Numbered from the stretch's first letter, positions 36,088 through 45,743 are shown. The stretch is 64,000 nt of DNA from Desulfosarcina ovata subsp. ovata (GCF_009689005.1 NZ_AP021879.1:4890652-4954651), one strand, 5' to 3'. Made by a program: numbers and translations. Notes: generated from the letters alone by a model not told the origin.

Positions 36088-37314
36088 TCAGGCCAATTCC
36101 CGGAGCGCCTTGTCCATGAGCCGGCCGATGGGCAGCCGCCGGGGACACCTGGCCTCGGCCGCCGAATAGTCTGTCTCCGCCAGTCGCCGCCGGACGGCTT
36201 CGGGAATCGCAGCCAATTTCAAACGGGCGTCGTGGGTATCGCCATAATTTTGAGCGTACATCAGATAGCGCATCACATCGCCCACGGGGACCTTTCCGGC
36301 AAGGGCATTCTCGCAGATCCGGGTGCAGCCGGCACAATAGCCGGCGTAGGTGTCGCGGGCGTAGCGGTTCAGGTGCCGGTGGTCGTTTCGTGTGAGCGCG
36401 GTGCGGTCCACCGCGGCGGCGATGTTGGCCATGAGAATACTCATGGTCGGCATCTGGGAGCAGATGGCCGATATATTCGGATTTTCCCATACCGCCTTGA
36501 GTTTGGCCTGCTTGTCGGTAAAGCCTTTGCGGACGAAGCGGCCGGCCAGTTCCAAATCCCGGGTCGACCCGGTGCCCACGGCGCCGCCGCCCTGGGTCTT
36601 CATGGCGGTGAGCCCGATGCCGGCGTCCACGCAGGCCGCCACGGCACTCTGCATGCGCGGGGTATGCATCAACCGGAAATTGTAGGTCATCATGATGCCG
36701 TCGATCCATCCCAGGCGGGCCGCGTCCGTCAGGCATTGCTCCATGTTGGAATGGGTGGAGAAACCGATGAGCCGGATGCGGCCTTCGGCTTTCTGCTCGT
36801 CCGCCCATGCCCGCAGGCGGTTGTCCATGACATCGGCATTGCGGATGGCGTGGACGAAAAAAAGATCGATATGATCGGTCCCCATGCGCCGCAGGGAGGT
36901 ATCCAGGTCCCGGCTCAGTTCCCGGGGACTCCGTCCGGTGGATTTGGTTACCAGAAAGATCTTCTCGCGGTGCTGGGGGTAGCGCTCGAAATACTGGCCG
37001 ATGCCGGCCTCGCTGCGTCCGCCGCTGTAAACGTGAGCCGTGTCCCAGTAGGTGACGCCCCAGCGGATGGCCTGCTTGAGCAGGGTCTGGTTGGAGGGAA
37101 TGTCGAACATGCCTCCCAGGGAGAGAATCGGTACCTGAATGCCCGAACGGCCGAAGGGGCGGGTGGGCACAGCGGTGATACCCGCCGCCCGGGCCGGCGT
37201 GGCCGCCGTTGCCTTGGTTTTTCCCACCAGCGGCGACAGGGCCGCACCCAGGCCGGCCGCACCGGCGGTTTTGAAAAAGGCGCGCCGTGAGGGAGAAGGG
37301 ATGGTTTTTTTCAT
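36088..37314 (-). CDS. Tat-exported aldo/keto reductase with C-terminal Fe-S motif
   Basis: A 408-residue protein. The twin-arginine signal SRRAFFKTAGAAGLGAALS (about residues 9-27) points to export in folded form. The AKR core has GVTYWDTAHVYSGGRSE (Asp/Tyr), a Lys in LVTKSTG and His in LFFVHAIRN. The C-terminal part has YCAGCTRICENA plus a later CPRRLPIG, the spacing of a [4Fe-4S] site found in ferredoxin-like AKRs. It may take electrons from the polyferredoxin encoded 86 bp upstream on the same strand. The substrate is unknown. Confidence 0.85.
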   Translation of the reverse strand: MKKTIPSPSRRAFFKTAGAAGLGAALSPLVGKTKATAATPARAAGITAVPTRPFGRSGIQVPILSLGGMFDIPSNQTLLKQAIRWGVTYWDTAHVYSGGRSEAGIGQYFERYPQHREKIFLVTKSTGRSPRELSRDLDTSLRRMGTDHIDLFFVHAIRNADVMDNRLRAWADEQKAEGRIRLIGFSTHSNMEQCLTDAARLGWIDGIMMTYNFRLMHTPRMQSAVAACVDAGIGLTAMKTQGGGAVGTGSTRDLELAGRFVRKGFTDKQAKLKAVWENPNISAICSQMPTMSILMANIAAAVDRTALTRNDHRHLNRYARDTYAGYCAGCTRICENALAGKVPVGDVMRYLMYAQNYGDTHDARLKLAAIPEAVRRRLAETDYSAAEARCPRRLPIGRLMDKALRELA

Positions 37315-37400
37315 GGCATCACCTGTTTTGTGACGTTTTTTTGCGGATGAAACGGACCTGAAGCGTTATCCCTGACCACCTTCAGCCTATCCACCCAGTC

Positions 37401-39338
37401 CTACAACAGCAGCCGATGCTGCCTATCGCGGCTTGCATTTTCGGCACTGACGCGGATCGCCCGGCGGCCCTTGACCGGGCATTCGTGCTCGCAGATCCCG
37501 CAGCCGATGCAGGCCGACGGGTCCACAAAGGGCAGCTGGAGTTTCACCCGGACCGTGATCCGTGCTCCCGGGGAGGCGGTCTCCACGAACGGATTCTCGG
37601 CCAGGGAAATCCCGCCGGAACCGATATCTTTGATTCTGACCGGTGCGATATCCGGGCTCTCTTCCAGGGTAACAAAATAATCGCCGGTGGCAAACCGCTC
37701 GGCCGGCAGGGCCGGCCCGTCGAACAGCAGGCGGTCCTCCACCATTTCACGGAGACGCAGATCGCCGCTCAGGCGGACCGGCCGGAATTCCTCCCGGGTG
37801 AAGATCGCCTTGGGACTGACCGGACAGTTCTCCTGGCAGACGATGCAGGGCCGGTCCATGGCCCAGGGCAGGCAGCGGCCGCGATCCACAAAGGCGGTGC
37901 CGATGCGGATCGGCCCCCGGTCGGCGAACTCGCCCCGGCCCAGGCGTTCGTCCAGGGGGATGGGCCGGATGGCGGCCGTGGGGCAGAGCTGGCCGCAGGC
38001 GATGCAGCCCCGCTGGCAGCCGCTGGTGCCCACGCGAAAGTTGAGTACCGGCGTCCAGATGCCTTCGATCCCCGCCTGCAGGCCGGCCGGATGGATGACG
38101 TTGGTCGGGCAAACGCGCATGCACTGGCCGCATTTGATGCAGCGCCGCAGGAAATTGGCTTCGTCCAGTGCCCCGGGAGGCCGGATCACCGCCGGGTTCC
38201 AGTTCGCATCCACCCCCCCGGACAGGCGCAGTAGCGGTACGGCGGCCACACCGGATACCAGCGCCGCAGTGAATTCCCGTTTCGAGAGGTCCGGCCCGGC
38301 CATCTCGCCGGCGGCGGACGGGTGCAGGCCATACCCCATCACGTCATGCGGGCAGCGGTCCAGGCAGTTCATGCACAGCACGCATTCGGCACTGCGCAGG
38401 GTCGTTGACGGATCACAGGCCCCTTCGCAATGGCGGTCGCAGGCGCCGCAGGCGGTGCAGCCATCGGGTTTCTGGCCCATGCGATACAGGGCATTGCGTC
38501 CCAAAATTTCCAGCAGCGCACCCAGGGGGCAAATAAAACGGCAGTAAAAACGGGGGATGACGAGATTGAGCAGAACCACCGTCCAGAAAAGCAGGCCGAT
38601 GGCGACGCTGCCCGGATAGAGACGGCCGGGGGAAGAGAACGCGGCCATCCGGCCATCCAGCAGCGGCAGCAGGGTCAGGTTCACCGAACGGTAGAAAAGG
38701 GGCAGCGGATCCAGCAGGCCGGTCTGCAGCGAGGCGGCCAACAGCCGCGATCCGTCCGTGAGAAATCCCAGGCCCACCCAGCCGATGATCAGCAGCACCA
38801 GGACGGTGGTCCAGCGGCGCCAGAACGCTTTTCTGACCCTCACCGCCGCAATGCCGCAGGCCAGCGATGCGGCGGCAATGCCGGCGACGGCAATGGACGA
38901 CTCCACGGAGAGGTCCAGCAGCCAGGCAAGAAAATCGCCGGCGGCGCCAGAAAGCAAAAAAATCAGGATGACGTACTTGATGCGTTGGGCCGGTCGATAG
39001 CGGTTGGCTGCGATTTGCACGGCGGCGCTGCGCTTGCGGCCTGCCAGCCAGCCCACCGCCTGGTGAAGGGCGCCGAAAGGGCAGATCCAGCCGCAGAAAA
39101 CCCGGCCCAGAAAAATGGTCAGGACAACGGTCAGAAGCCCCCACAGCAGACCGGCGTAAAGGGTTCCCGTGGCCAGCAGGGTGCCCAGGCCCACCAGCGG
39201 GTCCAGTTCCAGCAGCCAGCCCACCGGCCATCCGCGCAGCTGCCACACCTGCTCGCCCAGGGTCGAAACCGCGCAGAACCAGAGGAAGAGCAGGAAGAAG
39301 AAGGTTTGACTGATGCGTCGGGTGGTAATGATACGCAT
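37401..39338 (-). CDS. NapH/NapG-like membrane polyferredoxin fusion
   Basis: A 645-residue protein. The N-terminal half has several membrane helices with two NapH-type motifs, GRVFCGWICPFGALHQ and CRFICPLGALLE. Clusters follow: CTACGACDRHCEGACDP, CVLCMNCLDRCP, CIKCGQCMRVCP, CIACGQLCP, CIVCQENCP and, at the C-terminus, CIGCGICEHECP. It therefore looks like a quinol-linked NapH module fused to a NapG-like electron-transfer arm. With the Tat AKR, DUF362 and DUF6599-like genes it forms a periplasm-facing redox group. Downstream acceptor unknown. Confidence 0.85.
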   Translation of the reverse strand: MRIITTRRISQTFFFLLFLWFCAVSTLGEQVWQLRGWPVGWLLELDPLVGLGTLLATGTLYAGLLWGLLTVVLTIFLGRVFCGWICPFGALHQAVGWLAGRKRSAAVQIAANRYRPAQRIKYVILIFLLSGAAGDFLAWLLDLSVESSIAVAGIAAASLACGIAAVRVRKAFWRRWTTVLVLLIIGWVGLGFLTDGSRLLAASLQTGLLDPLPLFYRSVNLTLLPLLDGRMAAFSSPGRLYPGSVAIGLLFWTVVLLNLVIPRFYCRFICPLGALLEILGRNALYRMGQKPDGCTACGACDRHCEGACDPSTTLRSAECVLCMNCLDRCPHDVMGYGLHPSAAGEMAGPDLSKREFTAALVSGVAAVPLLRLSGGVDANWNPAVIRPPGALDEANFLRRCIKCGQCMRVCPTNVIHPAGLQAGIEGIWTPVLNFRVGTSGCQRGCIACGQLCPTAAIRPIPLDERLGRGEFADRGPIRIGTAFVDRGRCLPWAMDRPCIVCQENCPVSPKAIFTREEFRPVRLSGDLRLREMVEDRLLFDGPALPAERFATGDYFVTLEESPDIAPVRIKDIGSGGISLAENPFVETASPGARITVRVKLQLPFVDPSACIGCGICEHECPVKGRRAIRVSAENASRDRQHRLLL

Positions 39339-39402
39339 TGAATCTCAGTACTCTTAATTGATGGGTTCTTTCAGGCGAACAATGGACATTTGGCCTTTGA
39401 CA

Positions 39403-40386
39403 TTAAATTGCCTTTATTTCCTTCAAATTCAGGGCGCGATAGTCGGTGGTTCCGGCGCCGGCCTTTTCCGCCCTGGCGATAAACGGCAGATCCTGTGCCT
39501 GTTTTCCCAGAAGGGCGGCCCCGGCAGCGTCGGCCGCCACCGGATCGGTACTGACAATCAGGGTGCCGGTGGGCTTGAGATCGGACAGCGACCCGCCCGT
39601 GGGGCCGTTGGTGATCATGGATTGCGTTCCGTCCAGCACCACCACCGTGGGCCGGATCATTACGGCCAGTTCCGCGATCAGGGTGTGCACGTCCTGGTGG
39701 AAGATATTGCGCCGTCCGCCCAGAAGCCCATACCAGTTTTTCAGGGTCATGGACGCCCCGCTGCGGTGGTGGTCCTTGACCGGTGCCAGGCCGATGATCC
39801 GATCCGCCTGCAACAGGGGCGCGGCGAGCACCGGCCAGTCGCGGACCAGGCGGCCGCCGGTCAGACTGAACCGCTGGAACAGGGATTGCCGGGGAACGAT
39901 CACGTCGGCACCCGCCTGGCGGGCGGCGGCATCGATGCCACTAAGGGCGAAACAGGATGCCGGATCATTGATCGGGTTGTCGGTAACGGTAACTTTTTTT
40001 GCGCCGGCCTCCAGGCAGAGACGCACCACCGCCTTCACCAGATCCGGATGCGTGGTGGCACCCAGGCCGGGAGGCGAGGCAAAGGCGGCATTGACCTTGA
40101 GCAGCACCCGTTCTCCAGGGTTGACAAATGCCTGCATGCCGCCCAGGGCGGCGAAGGCCTGCCGGACGAGGCGCTTTCGGTCGACGCCCCGGGCGATACA
40201 GATCCTGCCTGGCAGGGGACCGACCGAATAGTCGGGGAGGGTTAGCGCTGCCGTTGGGCCGGGGATCGCCGCCGGCGCGCGGCTGTCGTAAAAGGCCACC
40301 CCCAGGGATCCGGCGGCCGCCACGCAAACTCCTGCCCGGGTGCAGCGCCGGATAAATTCGCGGCGATCCATAGCGGTTTCGCTCAT
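39403..40386 (-). CDS. DUF362 domain protein with Tat signal
   Basis: A 327-residue protein with a twin-arginine leader (DRREFIRRCTRAGVCVAAAGS). The body matches DUF362: RVLLKVNAAF, THPDLVKAVVRL, a conserved DNP and GLAPVKDHHRSGASMTLKNWYGLLG. The biochemical role of DUF362 is not established. It overlaps the next gene by 4 bp and belongs to the polyferredoxin group. Confidence 0.85.
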   Translation of the reverse strand: MSETAMDRREFIRRCTRAGVCVAAAGSLGVAFYDSRAPAAIPGPTAALTLPDYSVGPLPGRICIARGVDRKRLVRQAFAALGGMQAFVNPGERVLLKVNAAFASPPGLGATTHPDLVKAVVRLCLEAGAKKVTVTDNPINDPASCFALSGIDAAARQAGADVIVPRQSLFQRFSLTGGRLVRDWPVLAAPLLQADRIIGLAPVKDHHRSGASMTLKNWYGLLGGRRNIFHQDVHTLIAELAVMIRPTVVVLDGTQSMITNGPTGGSLSDLKPTGTLIVSTDPVAADAAGAALLGKQAQDLPFIARAEKAGAGTTDYRALNLKEIKAI

Positions 40387-41447
40387 TGCTGCTCCTTGTT
40401 CTCCTCTGCCTCCCCGATTTCCTGGGGCGGCGGCGCATGGGGCCCGGTAAGGCCCTCCAGATGCTCAGCCAGACGCTGGGCCAGGATCGTCGCCGCGGTC
40501 GGATCGGTGGCTTCGTGAACCCCGGCCAGATAGTTTCCCCGGCTGAAAACGATCTCCATGGTATCGAAAACCTGCAGCATGGCCGCCCCGTCGACCGCCG
40601 GCGGTGCGGCTGCGGCGTCGGCGCCATAGGCGATCAGGGTTTGCCGATAGCTGTCGGCCAGGGCCGCTGCGGCGCTCGCATTTTTCCGTTCGGAGACAAA
40701 AGCGGTCAAACGGACGCCGTGGATCAGATAGCCGGCCGTGTGGATGTTGTCCAGTTGCTCGTAACCAAAGGCGTTGGCCGTGATCAGCTGCCGGCTGTCA
40801 GCACTGAGGCCGGCCTCGGGAAAAAGACGGCCACCGGGCACGACGGCGGCATCGGCACCCCCGTGGGTGTCCGAGAACCGGCGTGCCAGGATGCCGATCT
40901 GCTCCTGCAGCGGCGGTGTGCCATCCGTGCCAATCCACTCCAGATAGTACTGCCCCCGGGCCATGAACAACGCGTTCTCCGTGCGGTAGGCGTTGGGCAG
41001 CTGGCGATCGGTGCGGGCCGTTTCGCGGCGCTGCATGCTGAACACCGAAAAGGCGTTCTGCTGTGTTCCCATATCGTAAACGAAGACTTCCACCCACCGG
41101 TCATGGGCATGGTCCGGGGCGAAGCGCTGGGTGGCCAGGGAAACAAAGCCCGCTGCGAGATACAGATCGGCGCGGCCGTCTATTTTTTCATAAAGGGTGT
41201 CGGGGGTGAAACGTTCGGGCGGGGAAAAGGGGACCATGCCACTTTCTTTCAGATCGATGATCGGAGCCCGATCCGCCGGGGATCCCGCCTCTTCATGCAG
41301 CGATTCCGGCCTCAGGGCGAGGACCGCCGGGCTGATCCGGAACTGACGCAGGGCGACTCCAACACCAATGGCCACAAGCACGGCCAGGACGGCCATGGAG
41401 AGGCGGGTTTCGATCTTGCCCGGTTTTTTCGGTACCGCTGGTTTCAT
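40383..41447 (-). CDS. membrane-anchored DUF6599-like protein
   Basis: A 354-residue protein with one N-terminal membrane helix (about 17-35) and an extracytoplasmic domain. LYEKIDGRADLYLAAGFVSL resembles the family signature of proteins often paired with DUF362. No catalytic motif is seen. First gene of the four-gene redox group; the upstream 279 bp hold a small inverted-repeat element. Confidence 0.6.
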   Translation of the reverse strand: MKPAVPKKPGKIETRLSMAVLAVLVAIGVGVALRQFRISPAVLALRPESLHEEAGSPADRAPIIDLKESGMVPFSPPERFTPDTLYEKIDGRADLYLAAGFVSLATQRFAPDHAHDRWVEVFVYDMGTQQNAFSVFSMQRRETARTDRQLPNAYRTENALFMARGQYYLEWIGTDGTPPLQEQIGILARRFSDTHGGADAAVVPGGRLFPEAGLSADSRQLITANAFGYEQLDNIHTAGYLIHGVRLTAFVSERKNASAAAALADSYRQTLIAYGADAAAAPPAVDGAAMLQVFDTMEIVFSRGNYLAGVHEATDPTAATILAQRLAEHLEGLTGPHAPPPQEIGEAEENKEQQ

Positions 41448-41465
41448 TGCCTTCGCTGCAATGGT

Positions 41466-41628
41466 TAGGCGATTTCTGTCAAAGAATATAACCGCCTGCT
41501 TGTCTTTTCATCCGTCTTCTTTGTTGGGTTTTTCCACACATAGTCCCACTATGCGCAAAAAAGCCCGCCTTGAATACGAATGAAAAATCCTGCGCATCCG
41601 GGTATATTCTTATCCGCCAATCGCCTTA
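41466..41628. repeat. small inverted-repeat element family 2, copy 1
   Basis: A 163-bp element bounded by TAGGCGATT and AATCGCCTTA, with imperfect ~24-bp terminal inverted repeats that both contain AAGAATATA. It is nearly identical to 48157-48318. A 17-bp piece of its left end is at 45743. It contains no gene, lies just before the TIR-domain gene and may carry its promoter. Confidence 0.8.
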
Positions 41629-41726
41629 TTGCCGGTATCAATGGGGCACGTTGCCAATTACTAGAAAGGTTTCGGCCTCGTTTGTCAACCGTTGACCGGG
41701 AAATATCGATATGGTTTAAAGGGGAT

Positions 41727-42659
41727 ATGGCAACCATCTTTCTCTCCTATCGTCGTACGGACAGTCCCCAAGCCTGCCGTATTTACGACTGGCTGGTCCG
41801 CCGGTTCGGTGAGGACGATGTCTTCATGGACGTGGCCACGATTCCCGTCGCGGTCAGTTTTTCCGATTTCATCCGTCAGGCGATTGCCGATAGCCGCCTC
41901 ATGCTGGTTCTGATCGGCGCCCGGTGGCTTGAACGGATTGGCGAGGACGACGATCCGGTACGCGCCGAAGTGGAGACGGCCATTGCGGAGAAGATTCCAC
42001 TGCTGCCGGTGCTGATCGGCAATACGGCCATGCCGGATCCCGACCAGCTGCCTGCGTCGATACGGACCCTGGCTTTCCGGAATGCGGTGATTGTCGGGGT
42101 TTCCCGCGATTTTCATACCCACATGCAGGCCCTTTTGCCCAAGATCGAATCGATTCTGGGGCGGCTGGCCGGCCATAGCCTGGTGATGGACGACCCCGAC
42201 GTGATTCAGCGCGCCTGTGCCTCGGTGATCGATTCTCTCAAGGAGGCGTACGCCAGGACGGGGATCGCGGAATGGAATGTCGTTTGGGAGGTGGTCGGGC
42301 CCAGGGATTTTGTTAAAACCAACCAGATCTACGTGACCCTTTTCCTGCATCGGGTGGTTCGCCTGGAGGCCCTGCTAGAACTCCATTTCATCCTCTCTTT
42401 CTGGGGATACTTTGCCGTCAGCGACCATCGGCTGGCCGGCTGGGTCATCCACCAGTTGGAGCGCCATCCGGTCATCCCTTTTGCGCTGGATGTCAACGGG
42501 GGTGAGGCGGTGGACGTCGATTTGAAGATCCGGCCCAGCGACGAGGACCCCAGGCAGATCTGGACCATGATCACCAACGAGCCGCTAAGGCTGTCGCTGG
42601 CCTATGTGGCCACCATCGACCCGTTGCGTGAGGCGGCTGAACACGTTTCGCGTCCCTAA
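41727..42659 (+). CDS. TIR-domain protein
   Basis: A 310-residue protein. AGGGG four bases before ATG 41727 sets the start. The N-terminal ~140 residues are a bacterial TIR domain: IFLSYRRTDSPQACRIYDWL, VFMDVATIP, FIRQAIADSRLMLVLIG and VRAEVETAI, where the Glu is the candidate NADase residue. The C-terminal ~150 residues are a separate domain I do not recognise. Such proteins often act as NAD-cleaving effectors in phage defence. No Thoeris sensor or cyclase is adjacent; the NACHT array is 14 kb away. Confidence 0.82.
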   Translation: MATIFLSYRRTDSPQACRIYDWLVRRFGEDDVFMDVATIPVAVSFSDFIRQAIADSRLMLVLIGARWLERIGEDDDPVRAEVETAIAEKIPLLPVLIGNTAMPDPDQLPASIRTLAFRNAVIVGVSRDFHTHMQALLPKIESILGRLAGHSLVMDDPDVIQRACASVIDSLKEAYARTGIAEWNVVWEVVGPRDFVKTNQIYVTLFLHRVVRLEALLELHFILSFWGYFAVSDHRLAGWVIHQLERHPVIPFALDVNGGEAVDVDLKIRPSDEDPRQIWTMITNEPLRLSLAYVATIDPLREAAEHVSRP

Positions 42660-42784
42660 TTCTGAACCGGCAAATGCTGCACTGACGACCGTTCGCTTGA
42701 CTTTAGCGGACCACCCTTTATTATGGGACCCATTCGATTTTGTCCTTCCCTTGTCAACCCACTCAACCCATCGAGGTACTGTTT

Positions 42785-44197
42785 ATGGCTTCCCACCTTG
42801 ATCCTGTTTTCCTGGCCCGCTTACAGTTCGCCTTCACCGTGGCCTACCACATCACTTTCCCGGCGTTTACCATCGGCCTGGCCAGCTGGCTGGCCGTGGT
42901 CGAGTGGCGCTGGCTCAAGACCGGCAACCCGCTGTATGCGCAGATCTACCGCATGTGGGTGAAGATCTTCGCTGTGGCCTTTGGCATGGGCGTGGTGACC
43001 GGCGTGGTACTCTCCTATCAGTTCGGCACCAACTGGTCCGTCTTTTCCGACAAAGTGGGTAACATTATCGGGCCGCTGCTGGGCTACGAGGTGCTCACCG
43101 CCTTTTTCCTCGAAGCGTCGTTTCTCGGCATCATGCTTTTTGGCTGGAACCGGGTCAGCAAGCGCATGCATTTCGTCGCCACCCTCATCGTTGCCGTGGG
43201 GACCCTGATCTCGGCCTTCTGGATCCTTTCGGCCAACAGCTGGATGCAAACCCCGGCCGGTTTCCGCGAAGCTTCCGGCGGCATGTTGCTTCCCACCGAC
43301 TGGATGCAGGTAATTTTCAATCCCTCTTTTCCCTACCGCTTCATCCACATGGTGACCGGCGCCTATCTGACCACGGCCTTTGTGGTGGGCGGCATCGGCG
43401 GGTATTACCTGTGGCGGGGGTGGCATGTGCGGCATGCGCGCATCATGCTGGGCATGGCCATGATCATGGCCATCTTCGTGTCGCCCATGCAGCTTCTTTT
43501 CGGGGACATGCACGGGCTGAACACCTTTGAACACCAGCCAGTGAAGGTGGCCGCCATGGAAGGCATCTGGGAGACGGAACAGGGGGCCGGGCTGAGGCTG
43601 TTCGCCTGGCCGGATCAGATCGGAGAGACCAATCGCTTTGAAATCGTGATTCCCAAGCTTTCCAGTCTGATCCTTACCCATGATTGGAATGGAGAGGTAA
43701 AGGGACTGAGAAGCTGGGCCCGAGCGGATCGGCCGCCGGTGGCCATGGTCTTCTGGACTTTTCGCATCATGGTGGGGCTGGGGATGCTGATGATCGTCAC
43801 CGGCCTGGTGGCCCTGGTGCTCTATTTCCGGAAAGAACTGTTCACTACGCGCTGGTTTCACCTGTGGTGCATGGCCATGACCCCGGCCGGGTTTGTGGCC
43901 GTGGTGACCGGTTGGCTCGTTACCGAGGTGGGGCGGCAACCCTTTGTGGTTTTCAACGTGATGCGTACATCGGAGACCGTCTCACCGGTGGCCGGCGAAG
44001 CGGTGGCCGCCTCGCTGACCGCCTTTGTGGTAACCTACGGCCTGCTGTTTACGGCGGCGGCCTACTATATTCTTAAAATTATCGGCAAAGGACCGGACAG
44101 CGACACCATGGAAGATGACGCTTACGGCAGCCACGGGGTCAAGAAACCACCCCTGGTGACGGACATGGCCGCCCAGACAGGAGGGAAAGATGTTTAG
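42785..44197 (+). CDS. cydA: cytochrome bd-type quinol oxidase subunit I (first operon)
   Basis: A 470-residue membrane protein binding haems b558, b595 and d. The start at 42785 has GAGGT upstream and matches the family N-terminus (LARLQFAFTVAYHITFP, with the distal His). GYEVLTAFFLEASFLGIMLFGW and the quinol-loop GLRSW are typical. The Q-loop is short, as in CIO-type oxidases. It reduces O2 to water with quinol and protects anaerobes from traces of oxygen. Confidence 0.93.
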   Translation: MASHLDPVFLARLQFAFTVAYHITFPAFTIGLASWLAVVEWRWLKTGNPLYAQIYRMWVKIFAVAFGMGVVTGVVLSYQFGTNWSVFSDKVGNIIGPLLGYEVLTAFFLEASFLGIMLFGWNRVSKRMHFVATLIVAVGTLISAFWILSANSWMQTPAGFREASGGMLLPTDWMQVIFNPSFPYRFIHMVTGAYLTTAFVVGGIGGYYLWRGWHVRHARIMLGMAMIMAIFVSPMQLLFGDMHGLNTFEHQPVKVAAMEGIWETEQGAGLRLFAWPDQIGETNRFEIVIPKLSSLILTHDWNGEVKGLRSWARADRPPVAMVFWTFRIMVGLGMLMIVTGLVALVLYFRKELFTTRWFHLWCMAMTPAGFVAVVTGWLVTEVGRQPFVVFNVMRTSETVSPVAGEAVAASLTAFVVTYGLLFTAAAYYILKIIGKGPDSDTMEDDAYGSHGVKKPPLVTDMAAQTGGKDV

Positions 44198-45218
44198 TTT
44201 CGAAAGTTTTCTGGATTTGCCGCTCATTTGGTATGCGCTGATCAGCACGGCCGTCTTTCTGTATATCCTGCTCGATGGGTTCGACCTGGGCGTGGGCATT
44301 CTCTTTCCCTTTGCTCCGTCGGATCGATGCCGCGACCGGATGATGAATTCGGTGGCCCCTTTCTGGGACGGCAACGAAACCTGGCTGGTACTGGGCGGCG
44401 GTGGGCTCTTTGCCGCGTTTCCCCTGGCTTACGCCATTCTCATGTCGGCTTTTTACATTCCCATCATTCTCATGCTGCTGGGGCTGATTTTCCGTGGCGT
44501 GGCCTTTGAGTTCCGTTTCAAGGCCACCGGCCGTTCCCAGCGCATCTGGGATTTCTCCTTTCACCTCGGTTCCCTGACGGCCACCTTCATGCAGGGGATT
44601 GTCCTGGGCACCTTTGTGCATGGCATCGCCGTTGAGGGGCGCAGCTTTGCCGGCGGCCCCCTGGACTGGCTGACGCCCTTCAGTCTCATGACCGGTGCCG
44701 CCCTGGTCAGCGGCTATGCCCTTTTGGGCGCCACCTGGACGATCATGAAAACCGAGGGGCAGACCCAGGCCTGGGCCCGCAAGAGTGCCCGCTATGTGAT
44801 GCTTTTCGTGGCCCTTTTCATGGGGTTGGTCAGCCTGACCATGCCGTTGATGAATGCCGATATCAAAAACCTGTGGTTCAGCCTGCCCAATTTCTATTTT
44901 CTGCAGCCCATGCCGATTCTGTCGGTGCTCTTCTTCATCCTGCTTTGGCGGGATCTTCGTGGTGAAGAGCGGGAATACCGGCCTTTTCTGCTGACCCTGG
45001 GCATTTTTCTGATGAATTACATCGGTATCGGGGTAAGCACCTGGCCATGGCTGGTGCCCTTCAAGATTACGTTCCGGGAGGCCGCTGCCGTACCGGCGTC
45101 CCAGTCCATGATGCTGCTTGGAACGGCATTTCTCTTGCCGATTATCCTGGCCTACACCGGTTATTGTTTTTGGGTTTTCCGGGGCAAGGCGTCCCACGAG
45201 CACGATGCGGCTTACTGA
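44190..45218 (+). CDS. cydB: cytochrome bd-type quinol oxidase subunit II (first operon)
   Basis: A 342-residue membrane protein with the CydB pattern ILLDGFDLGVGILFPF and WDGNETWLVLGGGGLFAAFPLAYA. Its start overlaps the end of cydA by 8 bp. Confidence 0.93.
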   Translation: MFSFESFLDLPLIWYALISTAVFLYILLDGFDLGVGILFPFAPSDRCRDRMMNSVAPFWDGNETWLVLGGGGLFAAFPLAYAILMSAFYIPIILMLLGLIFRGVAFEFRFKATGRSQRIWDFSFHLGSLTATFMQGIVLGTFVHGIAVEGRSFAGGPLDWLTPFSLMTGAALVSGYALLGATWTIMKTEGQTQAWARKSARYVMLFVALFMGLVSLTMPLMNADIKNLWFSLPNFYFLQPMPILSVLFFILLWRDLRGEEREYRPFLLTLGIFLMNYIGIGVSTWPWLVPFKITFREAAAVPASQSMMLLGTAFLLPIILAYTGYCFWVFRGKASHEHDAAY

Positions 45219-45324
45219 GAAACAGCGCCAGTGGATCTGGTTTGCGGGGCTGTTTGTCGGTGGCATGGCGGGGATGCTGGTGCTGGCCGGGCTGGTCCGA
45301 CTGATGATCGGGATGGGGGGATAA
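45205..45324 (+). CDS. small single-helix membrane protein, CydX/DUF2474-like
   Basis: A 39-residue protein starting at ATG 45205 inside the last codons of cydB (14-bp overlap). One transmembrane helix (WIWFAGLFVGGMAGMLVLAG) follows a short charged N-terminus. Small bd-oxidase subunits occupy this position and stabilise the haems. Confidence 0.65.
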   Translation: MRLTEKQRQWIWFAGLFVGGMAGMLVLAGLVRLMIGMGG

Positions 45325-45328
45325 AACG

Positions 45329-45667
45329 ATGACTACGATTTCGTGGGATGATTTTGAGAAAGTGGAACTGCGGGTAGGCCGCATCGTTCGTGTGGAGCCG
45401 TTTCCAAAGGCGCGAAAGCCCGCCTACATTCTGCATGTGGATTTCGGCGATGCCATCGGCATCAAAAAATCCAGTGCCCAGATCACCGGGCTTTACTCGC
45501 CGGAATCCTTGGTCGGCAAGCAGGTGGTGGCCGTGGTCAATTTTCCGAAAAAGCAGATCGGTCCGCTGATGTCCGAGTGCCTGGTGACCGGATTCCCCAA
45601 CGAAGACGGCGACGTGGCCCTATGCGTGCCCGACCGGTTGGTTCCCCTGGGTGCCAAACTGATGTAG
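45329..45667 (+). CDS. csaA: CsaA-type tRNA-binding domain protein
   Basis: A 112-residue OB-fold protein. The family pattern is VELRVGRIVRVEPFPKARKPAYIL, KKSSAQITGLY and VNFPKKQIGPLMSECLVTGF. CsaA is a homodimeric chaperone/tRNA-binding protein. It starts 4 bp after the small bd subunit and is followed by a strong terminator, so it ends this operon. Confidence 0.9.
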   Translation: MTTISWDDFEKVELRVGRIVRVEPFPKARKPAYILHVDFGDAIGIKKSSAQITGLYSPESLVGKQVVAVVNFPKKQIGPLMSECLVTGFPNEDGDVALCVPDRLVPLGAKLM

Positions 45668-45707
45668 GCCATGCCGGGGGGGGGCCGCCATGGCCCTTTG
45701 AATGAAC

Positions 45708-45743
45708 AAAGGCCGTGTCGCCAAAGGGGGGGCAACGGCCTTT
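45708..45743 (+). terminator. bidirectional-type hairpin after csaA
   Basis: Perfect 9-bp stem AAAGGCCGT / ACGGCCTTT with an 18-nt loop between convergent genes. The T's at the end of the stem and A's at its start suit termination from both sides. A 17-bp piece of the family 2 element's left end (45743-45759) abuts it. Confidence 0.7.
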
